From PUPG01 sp041686485 (lineage in GTDB: Bacteria; Bacteroidota; Bacteroidia; Bacteroidales; UBA7960): 64,000 nucleotides of DNA. This document shows positions 17,328 through 24,475 of this stretch, in pieces (within the stretch, counting starts at the first letter, position 1; each line of letters begins with the position of its first letter). Both the position numbers and the translations under genes were made by a program. The notes beneath the pieces were generated by a model, which worked only from the letters and a program-made list of their open reading frames with translations, was not told the origin of the DNA and did no database searches. The stretch lies in NCBI GenBank assembly GCA_041686485.1, contig JAWLDT010000005.1, positions 1 through 64,000 on the forward strand, in the 5' to 3' direction.

Positions 17328-18273
17328 AATGGACATCCAAACCATGCCGCATATAGATGAGGTGTTCCATGGTCTTTAAGATCTCTTCCATGTATTCATT
17401 AACAGCTTTAACGCTGCCGGGCAGGGTATAAACGAAGGTTTCGCCAATCAGGCCGGCTACGCCACGACTTAGCAATGCATTGGGTTTCTTTTCCCCATGC
17501 TTAACCCTTATCATCTCCATAATTCCCGGAATCTCCTTGTCAAGCATCGGGCGAACGGTTTCAACAGTGATGTCACGCGGACCAATGCCGGTGCCACCTG
17601 TTGTGATGATGACATCCACCTCGTCGTAGGTGGATTTTTCAATCAACACGCTTAAACTTGAGGCATCATCCGGAATGATGGTATGGGTTGTTTCAATATT
17701 CCGTGGCAAGGGGTCAAAGTGCTGATTGAGCAACTCCACAATCCGCGGGCCGCTGCGGTCGTCGTATGACCCTTTGCTCGCCCTGTCGCTGAGTGTAACA
17801 ACATGGAAACGTAAGGCCCTCGGCTTATATTCCAGAACATCCCCCGGTTTCAAGGATCCCTGCCGGATAACCCTGGCAAAGATTCCTTCTTTGGGCATCA
17901 CACAGTTGCCAACCTCCCGGAAAATCGCACACGTTGATCCATGACAGGCTTTCCCGATCTGGGTTACCTCCAGCTCGACATTCTCACCTGAAAACCGGTC
18001 CAGGGGAGAAGTTTTGACCAGCTCTATGCCTTCCGTAGTCAGATTTTCGGCAAATTCACCAGGATGAATCTCCCGGCCGGCCTGTTCTGCAAAGCGGTCG
18101 ACACTCTCCTTGCCCAAAAGACTTACCTGTCGATGCCAGGAACCTGCATGGGCATCCTCCATAACACCCATGTGGTTTAGCGTAAATTCTTCTACCGGCT
18201 TTTTGATTGTTCCGGTTTCCCTCGATATATTGGTTGATAATATCTTTATCTTCATGTTATCTTTATCAGTCAT
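17326..18273 (-). CDS. MOSC domain-MogA fusion protein, molybdenum cofactor synthesis
   Basis: Two domains in one chain. Residues ~7-145 are a MOSC domain (HAGSWHRQVSLLGKESVDRF, GEFAENLTTEGIEL, GKACHGSTCAIF with its conserved Cys), the domain of MoCo sulfurases and YiiM-type proteins that binds the pterin cofactor. The rest is MogA/MoaB (VVTLSDRASKGSYDDRSGP, TGGTGIGPRDITVE, GLIGETFVYTLPGS), which adenylylates molybdopterin before metal insertion. The longest frame starts at 18318 and overlaps moaC by 38 nt; ATG 18273, 7 nt after the moaC stop, is the more natural start (ATG 18255 also possible). Last gene of the molybdenum-cofactor operon. I infer it adenylylates MPT and handles the finished cofactor in one polypeptide. 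Confidence 0.88.
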   Translation of the reverse strand: MTDKDNMKIKILSTNISRETGTIKKPVEEFTLNHMGVMEDAHAGSWHRQVSLLGKESVDRFAEQAGREIHPGEFAENLTTEGIELVKTSPLDRFSGENVELEVTQIGKACHGSTCAIFREVGNCVMPKEGIFARVIRQGSLKPGDVLEYKPRALRFHVVTLSDRASKGSYDDRSGPRIVELLNQHFDPLPRNIETTHTIIPDDASSLSVLIEKSTYDEVDVIITTGGTGIGPRDITVETVRPMLDKEIPGIMEMIRVKHGEKKPNALLSRGVAGLIGETFVYTLPGSVKAVNEYMEEILKTMEHLIYMRHGLDVH

Positions 18274-18280
18274 AGCGGCT

Positions 18281-18739
18281 TTATGATTTATGTTTTTCCA
18301 ATAGTCGTATTTCTTCAATAACCATATTTTTATCCACCGCTTTACACATGTCGTAAACGGTGAGAAGGGCTGTGCTGACGGCTGTCAATGCTTCCATCTC
18401 CACGCCGGTCTGGCCCGTGCACTTTACCGTGGCTTCAACAGAAACACCCGGTTTTTGATCCTGATCAGACAAAGTCGCTTTTACGTCTGCTTTGGTGATG
18501 GGCAACGGATGGCACAACGGGATCAGTTCCGATGTGCGTTTGGCTGCCTGTATGCCGGCGATCTCCGCTACGGTAAGCACATCACCCTTTTTCATGGTAT
18601 TATCCCGGATCAGGGCGACGGTTTTATTGTTCAATGTAATGAAACCCGAAGCCGTGGCTGTACGCTGCTGTATGGGCTTGTCGCCAACATCTACCATGTT
18701 TGCCTTGCCATGCTTGTCGATATGTGAAAATGTGGACAT
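18281..18739 (-). CDS. moaC: Cyclic pyranopterin monophosphate synthase MoaC
   Basis: With MoaA converts GTP to cPMP, the first molybdenum-cofactor intermediate. The 152-residue protein has the family signatures IPLCHPLPITKADV and TGVEMEALTAVSTALLTVYDMCKAVDK with the catalytic Lys/Asp region; length is standard (~155-160). It lies between the possible small ORF (2 nt upstream) and the MOSC-MogA gene (7 nt downstream if ATG 18273 is used), so coupled translation is likely. Confidence 0.96.
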   Translation of the reverse strand: MSTFSHIDKHGKANMVDVGDKPIQQRTATASGFITLNNKTVALIRDNTMKKGDVLTVAEIAGIQAAKRTSELIPLCHPLPITKADVKATLSDQDQKPGVSVEATVKCTGQTGVEMEALTAVSTALLTVYDMCKAVDKNMVIEEIRLLEKHKS

Positions 18740-18741
18740 GA

Positions 18742-18849
18742 TTAATGGTATTTCTGATGTAATTGTTCGATGCTTTCGGGGTTTCCGATACTGATTGCAA
18801 AAAGATCAGACAGCCCGGGTGATTTTTTTAACTTCCCCTGTTTAGCCAT
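18742..18849 (-). CDS. Possible 35-residue small ORF between moaA and moaC
   Basis: An ATG-initiated frame of 36 codons fits almost exactly between moaA (stop at 18896, 46 nt upstream) and moaC (ATG 2 nt after its stop). The peptide begins MAKQGKLKKSPGLSDLFAIS and ends QLHQKYH: a basic N-terminus followed by a mixed helix-like segment. I do not recognise it. The close spacing to moaC suggests coupling, and the 156-nt gap is otherwise unusual in an operon whose other junctions overlap or nearly touch. It could equally be a chance frame. Confidence 0.35.
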   Translation of the reverse strand: MAKQGKLKKSPGLSDLFAISIGNPESIEQLHQKYH

Positions 18850-18895
18850 GCCCGGTTACGATTTTATTGAATTCCTTTTTTACAGAGCAGATGTA

Positions 18896-19696
18896 TTATC
18901 CGCCAATATTATGGAAACAATTTTCCAGGTTTACCGAACCTTTTTCGGGTTTGTTGGAAAGTGCCATATCTAATGCCTGTTGTATGCCAATGGTACGGAC
19001 ATTGTATCCCAGGTCGCTGAACAGACAAGGCTTGATGTACCCATCGCTGGTAAGGCGCAAACGGTTGCAGTGCTTACAGTCGCCACCGGTGCCACCCTCA
19101 ACAACGCTGAACTCACCTGCTTTAAGATCCATTTGCTGGATGTAGCGAACCTGCAGGTCATGCTTCTCACAATAGTTCTTAACATCCGTCATGTCGTTGG
19201 TGGTTGCATCTCCGGAACGTACACAATTGATTTTAACCGGACTGATGCCGGCGTCCTTTGCAGCTTCTATGCCACTAAAAACCTTTTGTATGTCCCCGCC
19301 GCGGGTAATCCTCCTGAACTTTTCAGGGTCGAGTGTGTCAAGACTGACATTTATACGCTGCAGGCCGGCTTTGGCCAATGGTTTAGCAAATTGCCCGAGC
19401 AGGACAGCATTGGTGGTCATTGACAGGTCGTTTACGCCAGGCACGGCAGCGATCATCGAAACCAGCTCTACAATATCTTTACGAACCAGGGGCTCACCAC
19501 CTGTCAGCCGTATCTTGTCAATGCCGAGCGAAGCTGCGACCGTAGCGACCTGCTGAATCTCCTCAAAGGTCAGTATGTCCTCATGGCGAAGGAGCTTCGG
19601 GTCTTTCTCCGGCATGCAATAGTAGCAGCGAAGATTGCAACGGTCAGTGACGGAAATACGTAAATAATTAATCTTTCTGTTATAACGGTCTAACAT
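18896..19696 (-). CDS. moaA: GTP 3',8-cyclase MoaA, compact form
   Basis: Radical-SAM enzyme that rearranges GTP at the start of molybdenum-cofactor synthesis. N-terminal cluster motif C20xxxC24xxC27 in ISVTDRCNLRCYYCMPE, the SAM-site LTGGEPLVR and the C-terminal cluster CxxC...C (C207, C210, C224 in CKHCNRLRLTSDGYIKPCLF) are all present, and the chain ends in the conserved Gly-Gly tail (HNIGG). It is only 266 residues against ~325-340 in characterised MoaA: about 46 residues fewer between the two clusters and a dozen fewer after the second. There is no frameshift or stop, so this looks like a natural compact variant. Overlaps moeA by 17 nt. Confidence 0.88.
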   Translation of the reverse strand: MLDRYNRKINYLRISVTDRCNLRCYYCMPEKDPKLLRHEDILTFEEIQQVATVAASLGIDKIRLTGGEPLVRKDIVELVSMIAAVPGVNDLSMTTNAVLLGQFAKPLAKAGLQRINVSLDTLDPEKFRRITRGGDIQKVFSGIEAAKDAGISPVKINCVRSGDATTNDMTDVKNYCEKHDLQVRYIQQMDLKAGEFSVVEGGTGGDCKHCNRLRLTSDGYIKPCLFSDLGYNVRTIGIQQALDMALSNKPEKGSVNLENCFHNIGG

Positions 19697-20855
19697 CTAC
19701 AAATGCTCCTTTTTCTAATTCATAAACACCTTTGGAAATATACATCAGCCCTTTCGACAGACAGATTGCATGAATATGAGCCGATCCGTGATACCGGACA
19801 GGCACCACTTCGCCCTCATCATTCATGCTCACGGGTAACAGTTCCAGCCGGTCCGCCTTCTTCCTGGAAAAAGGTACACCCAAAGGCATTTTCAGTGATA
19901 ACGGCTGGTAATCATGCCCCATCATGGCATATAGCAAGGGCTTCACGAACGTCTCAAAATTAATAAATGAGGATACGGGGTTGCCGGGAAGGCCAAACAC
20001 AGCTGAATGATCTGTTCTGCCAAATACCGTGGGCTTACCCGGCTTAACGGCTACCTGTTGGAATTGAATGTCCACCTTATTTTTGCGCAGGATCTTGGGC
20101 ACAAAATCGTAGTCCCCGGCAGAAACACCACCTGTAAGGATGATCACATCATTATTGGATAAGGCCCCGGCAATAGCTTTATCTGTGGCTTCCTCATCGT
20201 CCGGAATGATTCCCATGTAATGCGGAATGCAACCGGCTGTTTTTACCTGGTCGGTTAACTGAAAGCCGTTGCTGTTGCGAATTTTACCTTCTCCCGGGTA
20301 GGTGTCCGGCTCCACCAGCTCGTCACCGGTGGAGAGTATGGCCACGAGGGGCTTTTTAGCCACGAGTGGGTTGGTGCAGCCTGCCGCGGCAAGAATAGCT
20401 GCATGTTGCGGCAGGACCAGGGTCCCTTTGGTCAGAAGAAGGTCGCCGGTTTGCACATCCTCGCCTTTGTAGGCAATGTTTGGGGCTGTTTTGCTGCCGG
20501 TAAAACGGATATGGCCGTCCGACGTTTCCTTTGTCTGCTCTACCATGATGACCGTGTCGGCTCCTTGCGGAACCATGCCGCCAGTCATGATCTTGGCGCA
20601 TTGACCAGCCTGGATCGTCTTTTCAGGCAGATCACCCGCTGCAACTATTTCGATCACTTTCAGCTCTGTATCGAGATCTGCTTTTCGACAGGCATACCCG
20701 TCCATGGCCGCCTTGTCAAATGGCGGCATCTCTATGTCGGCGTGCACATCTTCTGCCAGGACGCGGTATAACGCCTCGGTAAAACCGACACGCTCTGTGC
20801 CTGTCATGCGTACATCCTGTAAGGTTAAAGCCTGTGCTTCTTCAAAAGATATCAT
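19680..20855 (-). CDS. moeA: Molybdopterin molybdenumtransferase MoeA
   Basis: Inserts molybdate into adenylylated molybdopterin. The 391-residue protein has the MoeA motifs in order: PPFDKAAMDGYA (N-terminal), KIMTGGMVPQGADTVIMVEQ, LSTGDELVEP, IILTGGVSAGDYDFVP and GLPGNPVSSF, then the C-terminal domain IV. Length is typical of the bacterial enzyme (~400). Follows the HesA/MoeB-like gene by 99 nt and overlaps moaA by 17 nt. Its partner MogA is the C-terminal half of the last gene of the operon. Confidence 0.95.
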   Translation of the reverse strand: MISFEEAQALTLQDVRMTGTERVGFTEALYRVLAEDVHADIEMPPFDKAAMDGYACRKADLDTELKVIEIVAAGDLPEKTIQAGQCAKIMTGGMVPQGADTVIMVEQTKETSDGHIRFTGSKTAPNIAYKGEDVQTGDLLLTKGTLVLPQHAAILAAAGCTNPLVAKKPLVAILSTGDELVEPDTYPGEGKIRNSNGFQLTDQVKTAGCIPHYMGIIPDDEEATDKAIAGALSNNDVIILTGGVSAGDYDFVPKILRKNKVDIQFQQVAVKPGKPTVFGRTDHSAVFGLPGNPVSSFINFETFVKPLLYAMMGHDYQPLSLKMPLGVPFSRKKADRLELLPVSMNDEGEVVPVRYHGSAHIHAICLSKGLMYISKGVYELEKGAFVDVRPL

Positions 20856-20954
20856 ACGCGTATCAGGTTGTTGCTATCCAGTGCTCTATTAAAATAAACG
20901 ACTGCCTATCCGGATAGGCTTGGCTTCAGCTTGTTGTGATCTAATCGTTGCGAT

Positions 20955-21647
20955 CTAATCAGAGAAATCAATGATGTCGTATTCGTGATTTTCCAGATTA
21001 ATGACCAGCAATTTGTTCTTTAATATACCCTCTCTGTTTACTAACAGTTTTAACGTTTCAGCCACCTGTATCGACGCAGCCAGTGCCGGCGTGAAGGAAG
21101 GATTACCCAGATAGGTTTCTGCCCCTTTGTCAACGTCTTCCGGAAATATTTTGGCGAGCAGTTGCTTGCCCGGCATGATAACCCCTATGTGGGCGAACCA
21201 ACCCCCAATAGCTCCAAAAACCATCGGAATTCCAAGAACCGCCGCGGTTTTTTCCACGATTCTGCGGCTTGACATATTATCCAGCGCATCACAAATCACA
21301 TCATGCCGTTCTAAAAGGTCTTTTGCGTTGCCGGTATCCAGTAAGGTCTGGTGGGTGGATAGGGTTATATCCGGGTTGACTTGCCGGACCCTCCTGGCTG
21401 CTTCCTCCGTTTTGGGCTGCCCAAGGTTGTCAGGCAGCGACAGAAGCTGTCTGTTCAGGTTGGATGCCTCAAATACATCACCGTCTATGAGGGTTAAATG
21501 ACCGATGCCCATACGGGCCAGCATCTCGATGATATGTCCGCCAAGCCCCCCGCATCCGACAACAGCCACCTTACAGCTTCTCAGCTTAAGGTTCTCCTCA
21601 TGGCTCAGCATGTTCTCATTGCGTATGTAACGGTCATTAAGCGGCAT
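20955..21647 (-). CDS. HesA/MoeB/ThiF-family E1-like adenylyltransferase
   Basis: Activates the C-terminal Gly-Gly of a ubiquitin-fold sulfur carrier (MoaD or ThiS type) by adenylylation. The 230-residue protein has the Rossmann ATP site VVGCGGLGGHIIEMLARMGIGHLTLIDGD, the FEASNLNRQLL segment with catalytic Arg, and the DALDNMSSRRIVEKTA motif. It lacks the two CxxC zinc motifs and the rhodanese domain of longer MoeB proteins, hence a HesA-type call. First gene of the molybdenum-cofactor operon, so it most likely serves MoaD, although neither moaD nor moaE is in the window. A TACCTTTG promoter element and a 14-bp palindrome lie upstream. Confidence 0.88.
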   Translation of the reverse strand: MPLNDRYIRNENMLSHEENLKLRSCKVAVVGCGGLGGHIIEMLARMGIGHLTLIDGDVFEASNLNRQLLSLPDNLGQPKTEEAARRVRQVNPDITLSTHQTLLDTGNAKDLLERHDVICDALDNMSSRRIVEKTAAVLGIPMVFGAIGGWFAHIGVIMPGKQLLAKIFPEDVDKGAETYLGNPSFTPALAASIQVAETLKLLVNREGILKNKLLVINLENHEYDIIDFSD

Positions 21648-21655
21648 ATGTATAG

Positions 21656-21669
21656 ATAACGATCGTTAT
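21656..21669 (-). promoter_or_regulatory. 14-bp perfect palindrome ATAACGATCGTTAT in the moco operon leader
   Basis: Centred ~15 nt before the HesA-like ATG and downstream of the likely promoter. The TAAC...GTTA half-sites recall the TAACGTTA core of the E. coli ModE (molybdate repressor) operator, here with a GATC spacer. A repressor site or a small translational hairpin are both possible. Confidence 0.45.
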
Positions 21670-21724
21670 TACTATTGTTATTGCGCCAACAGGAATCAGT
21701 CTCTTTTTAGAAAAGAGTGCCGCA

Positions 21725-21732
21725 CAAAGGTA
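21725..21732 (-). promoter_or_regulatory. -7 element (TACCTTTG) of the moco operon
   Basis: Minus-strand TACCTTTG fits TAnnTTTG; a start ~7 nt downstream gives a ~70-nt leader containing the hairpin CTCTTTT-N3-AAAAGAG (21701-21717) at its very 5' end and the 14-bp palindrome near the start codon. No TTTG at the ideal distance. Confidence 0.45.
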
Positions 21733-21868
21733 CGAAATTTCCGGTATGCAGCAGTGATATACGCAGGGGATGGATCCTGCAGGGCAATGTTGGATTAATG
21801 TCGGCTTATAAGGCTTAACACTTCACCTGGCAAGGATGAAATAGGGACAACATTTTTACAGCTTATAA

Positions 21869-21897
21869 TCCCGAAAGGATGGAGCAATTATAGCCTG
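21869..21897 (+). repeat. Partial copy of the dispersed CCCGAAAGGAT repeat
   Basis: ATCCCGAAAGGATG followed by a near-match to the CGATTATAG part of copy A (95-175). Only the left end of the element is present. Confidence 0.6.
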
Positions 21898-21926
21898 TTT
21901 TTTTTACAGATGGACGCAGATTAATT

Positions 21927-22076
21927 CCACACCTGTCCCGCCTATGCGGGANNNNNNNNNNNNNNNNNNNNNNNNNNNNNNNNNNNNNNNNNNNNNNNNN
22001 NNNNNNNNNNNNNNNNNNNNNNNNNNNNNNNNNNNNNNNNNNNNNNNNNNNTCCCGCCTATGCGGGACAGGTGTGG
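21927..22076. repeat. Hairpin repeat flanking and probably spanning the scaffold gap
   Basis: Left of the Ns (21927-21951) the arm CCACACCTGTCCCGC is followed by CTATGCGGGA; right of the Ns (22052-22076) TCCCGCCTAT is followed by GCGGGACAGGTGTGG. The last 16 bases on the left equal the first 16 on the right (TCCCGCCTATGCGGGA). Merging that overlap gives one perfect hairpin with 15-bp arms and a CTAT loop. Confidence 0.8.
21952..22051. other. Scaffold gap, exactly 100 N
   Basis: A 100-N run is the usual placeholder for a gap of unknown length, so the true content could be nothing or a whole gene. It sits between the molybdenum-cofactor operon and the Wtp-type transporter genes, where a substrate-binding-protein gene would be expected. 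Confidence 0.95.
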
Positions 22077-22220
22077 AGTCAAACAAACAACTATCCCGAC
22101 CTGCTGGTAAGACGCAGAATACGTGTATAACAAAGCAGGTCTGATGATTGTTTGGCTGTTTATTTCTTGCAAATACAGTACAATACGTGGCGTTTGTGTT
22201 ATACGTTTTGTAAAATGGGG

Positions 22221-22228
22221 TAAATTTG
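22221..22228 (+). promoter_or_regulatory. -7 element (TAAATTTG) of the molybdate/tungstate transporter
   Basis: Exact TAnnTTTG. Transcription from ~22236 would make the TTG at 22239 essentially leaderless and supports ATG 22272 or 22278 as the permease start. It implies that wtpBC can be transcribed without any gene hidden in the gap. Confidence 0.45.
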
Positions 22229-22271
22229 TGTGTGAAAGTTGAGCGATGACAGATATTCGCACCGTAAAGGC

Positions 22272-23066
22272 ATGCCGATGTTTACAAACTGGAAAACCAG
22301 CCTGATTTTTTTGTTTCTCAGTGGCCTGATCCTCTTATTTATCGTGGCGCCACTGGCCGGGATGTTTATTCAGACATCGGGTTCCCGGTATGTGGAAACG
22401 ATTGTCGATCCTGAAGTAGGTCGGAGTATCCGGCTTACTTTGTTCAGTTCTTTGTTGGGTGTGGTGGTTTTCGGTATTGCTGCGATTCCGCTGGCGTATG
22501 TGCTGGCAAGGAAACATTTTCCCGGGAAAGGGATCATTAATGGCCTGGTGGACCTGCCGGTGGTAATACCACATTCGGCTGCCGGTATTGCCATACTGGG
22601 CGTTGTTAGCAGGGGCACATGGATTGGTCAGGCCGGGGATGCGGCAGGCATTCACTTTGTCGGTGGTATGGCTGGCATTGTTGTGGCTATGGCTTTTGTG
22701 AGCATTCCTTTTTTGATCAATGCAGCCAGGGATGGTTTCCAAGCGGTTCCGGTAAAGCTTGAAAAGGCTGCGTTAAACCTGGGCGCTTCCCCCTGGCGGG
22801 TGTTTTTCACCATATCGCTTCCGCTTGCCAAACGCCAGGTACTAACAGGGCTTACCATGATGTGGGCCAGGGGGCTGAGCGAGTTCGGTGCGGTGGTCAT
22901 CATCGCGTATCATCCCATGATTACCCCGGTGCTTATCTGGGAAAGGTTTACTTCTTTCGGGCTGGATTATGCACGGCCGGTGGCCGCTGTGTTTGTGCTG
23001 GTCTGCCTGGCTGTATTCACGGGGTTGCGTATTTTGGCCGGTAAAGGCCCGGTTGCAAGGCATTGA
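22272..23066 (+). CDS. Molybdate/tungstate ABC transporter permease (WtpB/ModB type)
   Basis: Inner-membrane permease of a molybdate or tungstate importer. Hydrophobic protein of ~264 residues with about six TM segments and the permease EAA loop KAALNLGASPWRVFFTISLPLAKR. The stretch WARGLSEFGAVVIIAYHPMITPVLIWERFTSFGL (read as two consecutive pieces) is characteristic of WtpB and ModB rather than of sulfate permeases. The longest frame starts at a TTG (22239); ATG 22272, or 22278 preceded by AAAGG, is preferred because the first TM helix then begins within a few residues. It opens a two-gene unit with the ATPase 127 bp downstream and stands back-to-back with the cofactor operon. No substrate-binding protein is seen. 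Confidence 0.82.
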   Translation: MPMFTNWKTSLIFLFLSGLILLFIVAPLAGMFIQTSGSRYVETIVDPEVGRSIRLTLFSSLLGVVVFGIAAIPLAYVLARKHFPGKGIINGLVDLPVVIPHSAAGIAILGVVSRGTWIGQAGDAAGIHFVGGMAGIVVAMAFVSIPFLINAARDGFQAVPVKLEKAALNLGASPWRVFFTISLPLAKRQVLTGLTMMWARGLSEFGAVVIIAYHPMITPVLIWERFTSFGLDYARPVAAVFVLVCLAVFTGLRILAGKGPVARH

Positions 23067-23193
23067 CCGGCTTGCTTGCAAGGGCAATAAGGGGTGCTTG
23101 TAGCTGGGCGTGCCATTGAAAAAACAATGGTGCTGAAAAAGGAAAACCATGGCAGCGGATAGAAATGTATAATGTTTACCTAATGGGTTCACT

Positions 23194-24255
23194 ATGTTAC
23201 GCATTGAAGATATAACCGTCCGGTTTCAGTCGTTTGCCCTGGAGGACATCCATCTGGAGGTTGCCCGGCATGATTACCTGGCCTTGCTGGGTGTTTCGGG
23301 GGCAGGCAAGACTGTTTTGCTGGAGGTGCTGGCCGGACTTGTGAAACCTGAAAAAGGAAGGATCCTGGTTCGTGGCCATGACATTACCGGGGACAAGGTG
23401 CAACAACGCAAAATCGGCCTGGTTTATCAGGATCAGTCGCTTTTTCCCCATCTGAATGTGTTTGACAATATGGCCTATCCACTCAGAAACCATGGTTTAA
23501 CCAAACAGGTAATTAAGGAAAAAGTGGATGATCTGGCCGGGACAATAGGAGTGGAGCACTTGCTGAGCAGATACCCGGGTACTCTGTCAGGGGGTGAGGC
23601 ACAACGGGTAGCGCTGGCCAGGACCCTGGCTGCAGACCCTGATATTCTGTTACTGGATGAACCCCTGGCCAACCTTGATGTGAAACTAAAGAGCGACTTG
23701 CGTGCTCTTCTGCGAAAGATTCATCGGTCGGGAAAGACGATTATTCATGTCACCCATGATTTTATGGAAGCCGCCACACTGGCCAACAAAGTAGCGGTTG
23801 TGGAACAGGGCAGGCTTATCCAGCATGGTACGCCTGAAGAGGTCTTTCGCCATCCCCGGAACGAATTTGTGGCGCGTTTTAGTGGTATCAGAAACCTGTT
23901 TCCTTGCATTGTAGAGCAGGAAGATGCAGATACGGGTTTGTACAAGGCCATTGTAAATGACAACATAGCGATTCAGTTTATCGGTGGCAATGGTGAAAAG
24001 GAAGGCTATGTGATGGTGCCGCAGGAAGATATTATCATTTCAGAAGAGCCATTGGATTCCTCGGCGATCAACCGTTTGCAGGGGGAGATCAGAGAAGCCT
24101 ATTTGTCCGGCTCGGGTATGGAGCTCGTTGTCGATGCCGGCGTTGAATTTGTTGTTGCTGTCAGCAGAAAATCGCAGGAAACGATGCAGCTGGTCCCGGG
24201 GAAGAAAGTCTGGCTCGGGTTTAAAGCCGCCGCCGTAAAATTCATTAAAGCATGA
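23194..24255 (+). CDS. Molybdate/tungstate ABC transporter ATP-binding protein (WtpC/ModC type)
   Basis: ATPase that drives the permease upstream. Walker A GVSGAGKT (residues ~35-42), Q-loop LVYQDQSLFPHL, signature LSGGEAQRVALAR, Walker B DILLLDEPLANLD and switch His in VTHDFMEA are intact. The extra ~130-residue C-terminus (ending in LVPGKKVWLGFKAAAVKF) is a TOBE/MOP-type oxyanion-sensing domain, which supports molybdate or tungstate rather than an amino-acid or sugar substrate. Length 353 matches ModC/WtpC. Metal preference cannot be decided from sequence alone. Confidence 0.87.
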   Translation: MLRIEDITVRFQSFALEDIHLEVARHDYLALLGVSGAGKTVLLEVLAGLVKPEKGRILVRGHDITGDKVQQRKIGLVYQDQSLFPHLNVFDNMAYPLRNHGLTKQVIKEKVDDLAGTIGVEHLLSRYPGTLSGGEAQRVALARTLAADPDILLLDEPLANLDVKLKSDLRALLRKIHRSGKTIIHVTHDFMEAATLANKVAVVEQGRLIQHGTPEEVFRHPRNEFVARFSGIRNLFPCIVEQEDADTGLYKAIVNDNIAIQFIGGNGEKEGYVMVPQEDIIISEEPLDSSAINRLQGEIREAYLSGSGMELVVDAGVEFVVAVSRKSQETMQLVPGKKVWLGFKAAAVKFIKA

Positions 24256-24390
24256 TTCATTGTATACCATCTGATTCATCATATGCTATCTTCGACAGCT
24301 TTTTGGCAGGGAGCGGTGTTAAATCATGAAAATTCAGCAACTTAGGTGACAGGATCAATTTTTTAAGCAAAACTTTACAAACATATAAAA

Positions 24391-24418
24391 CCAGGTGGTT
24401 GTTTACCTGGTATATTTG
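24391..24418 (+). promoter_or_regulatory. Candidate promoter/operator of the alkaline phosphatase gene
   Basis: The -7 element TATATTTG (24411-24418) directly abuts a perfect inverted repeat CCAGGT-N8-ACCTGG (24391-24410), which therefore occupies the spacer between the -33 and -7 regions, the place for a repressor. Transcription would begin ~50 nt before the ATG at 24476. Confidence 0.5.
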
Positions 24419-24475
24419 TATAATGGTATTATATGCATATCGCAAATTTTTTATTCATCTATTTTGGAAAGCAAT

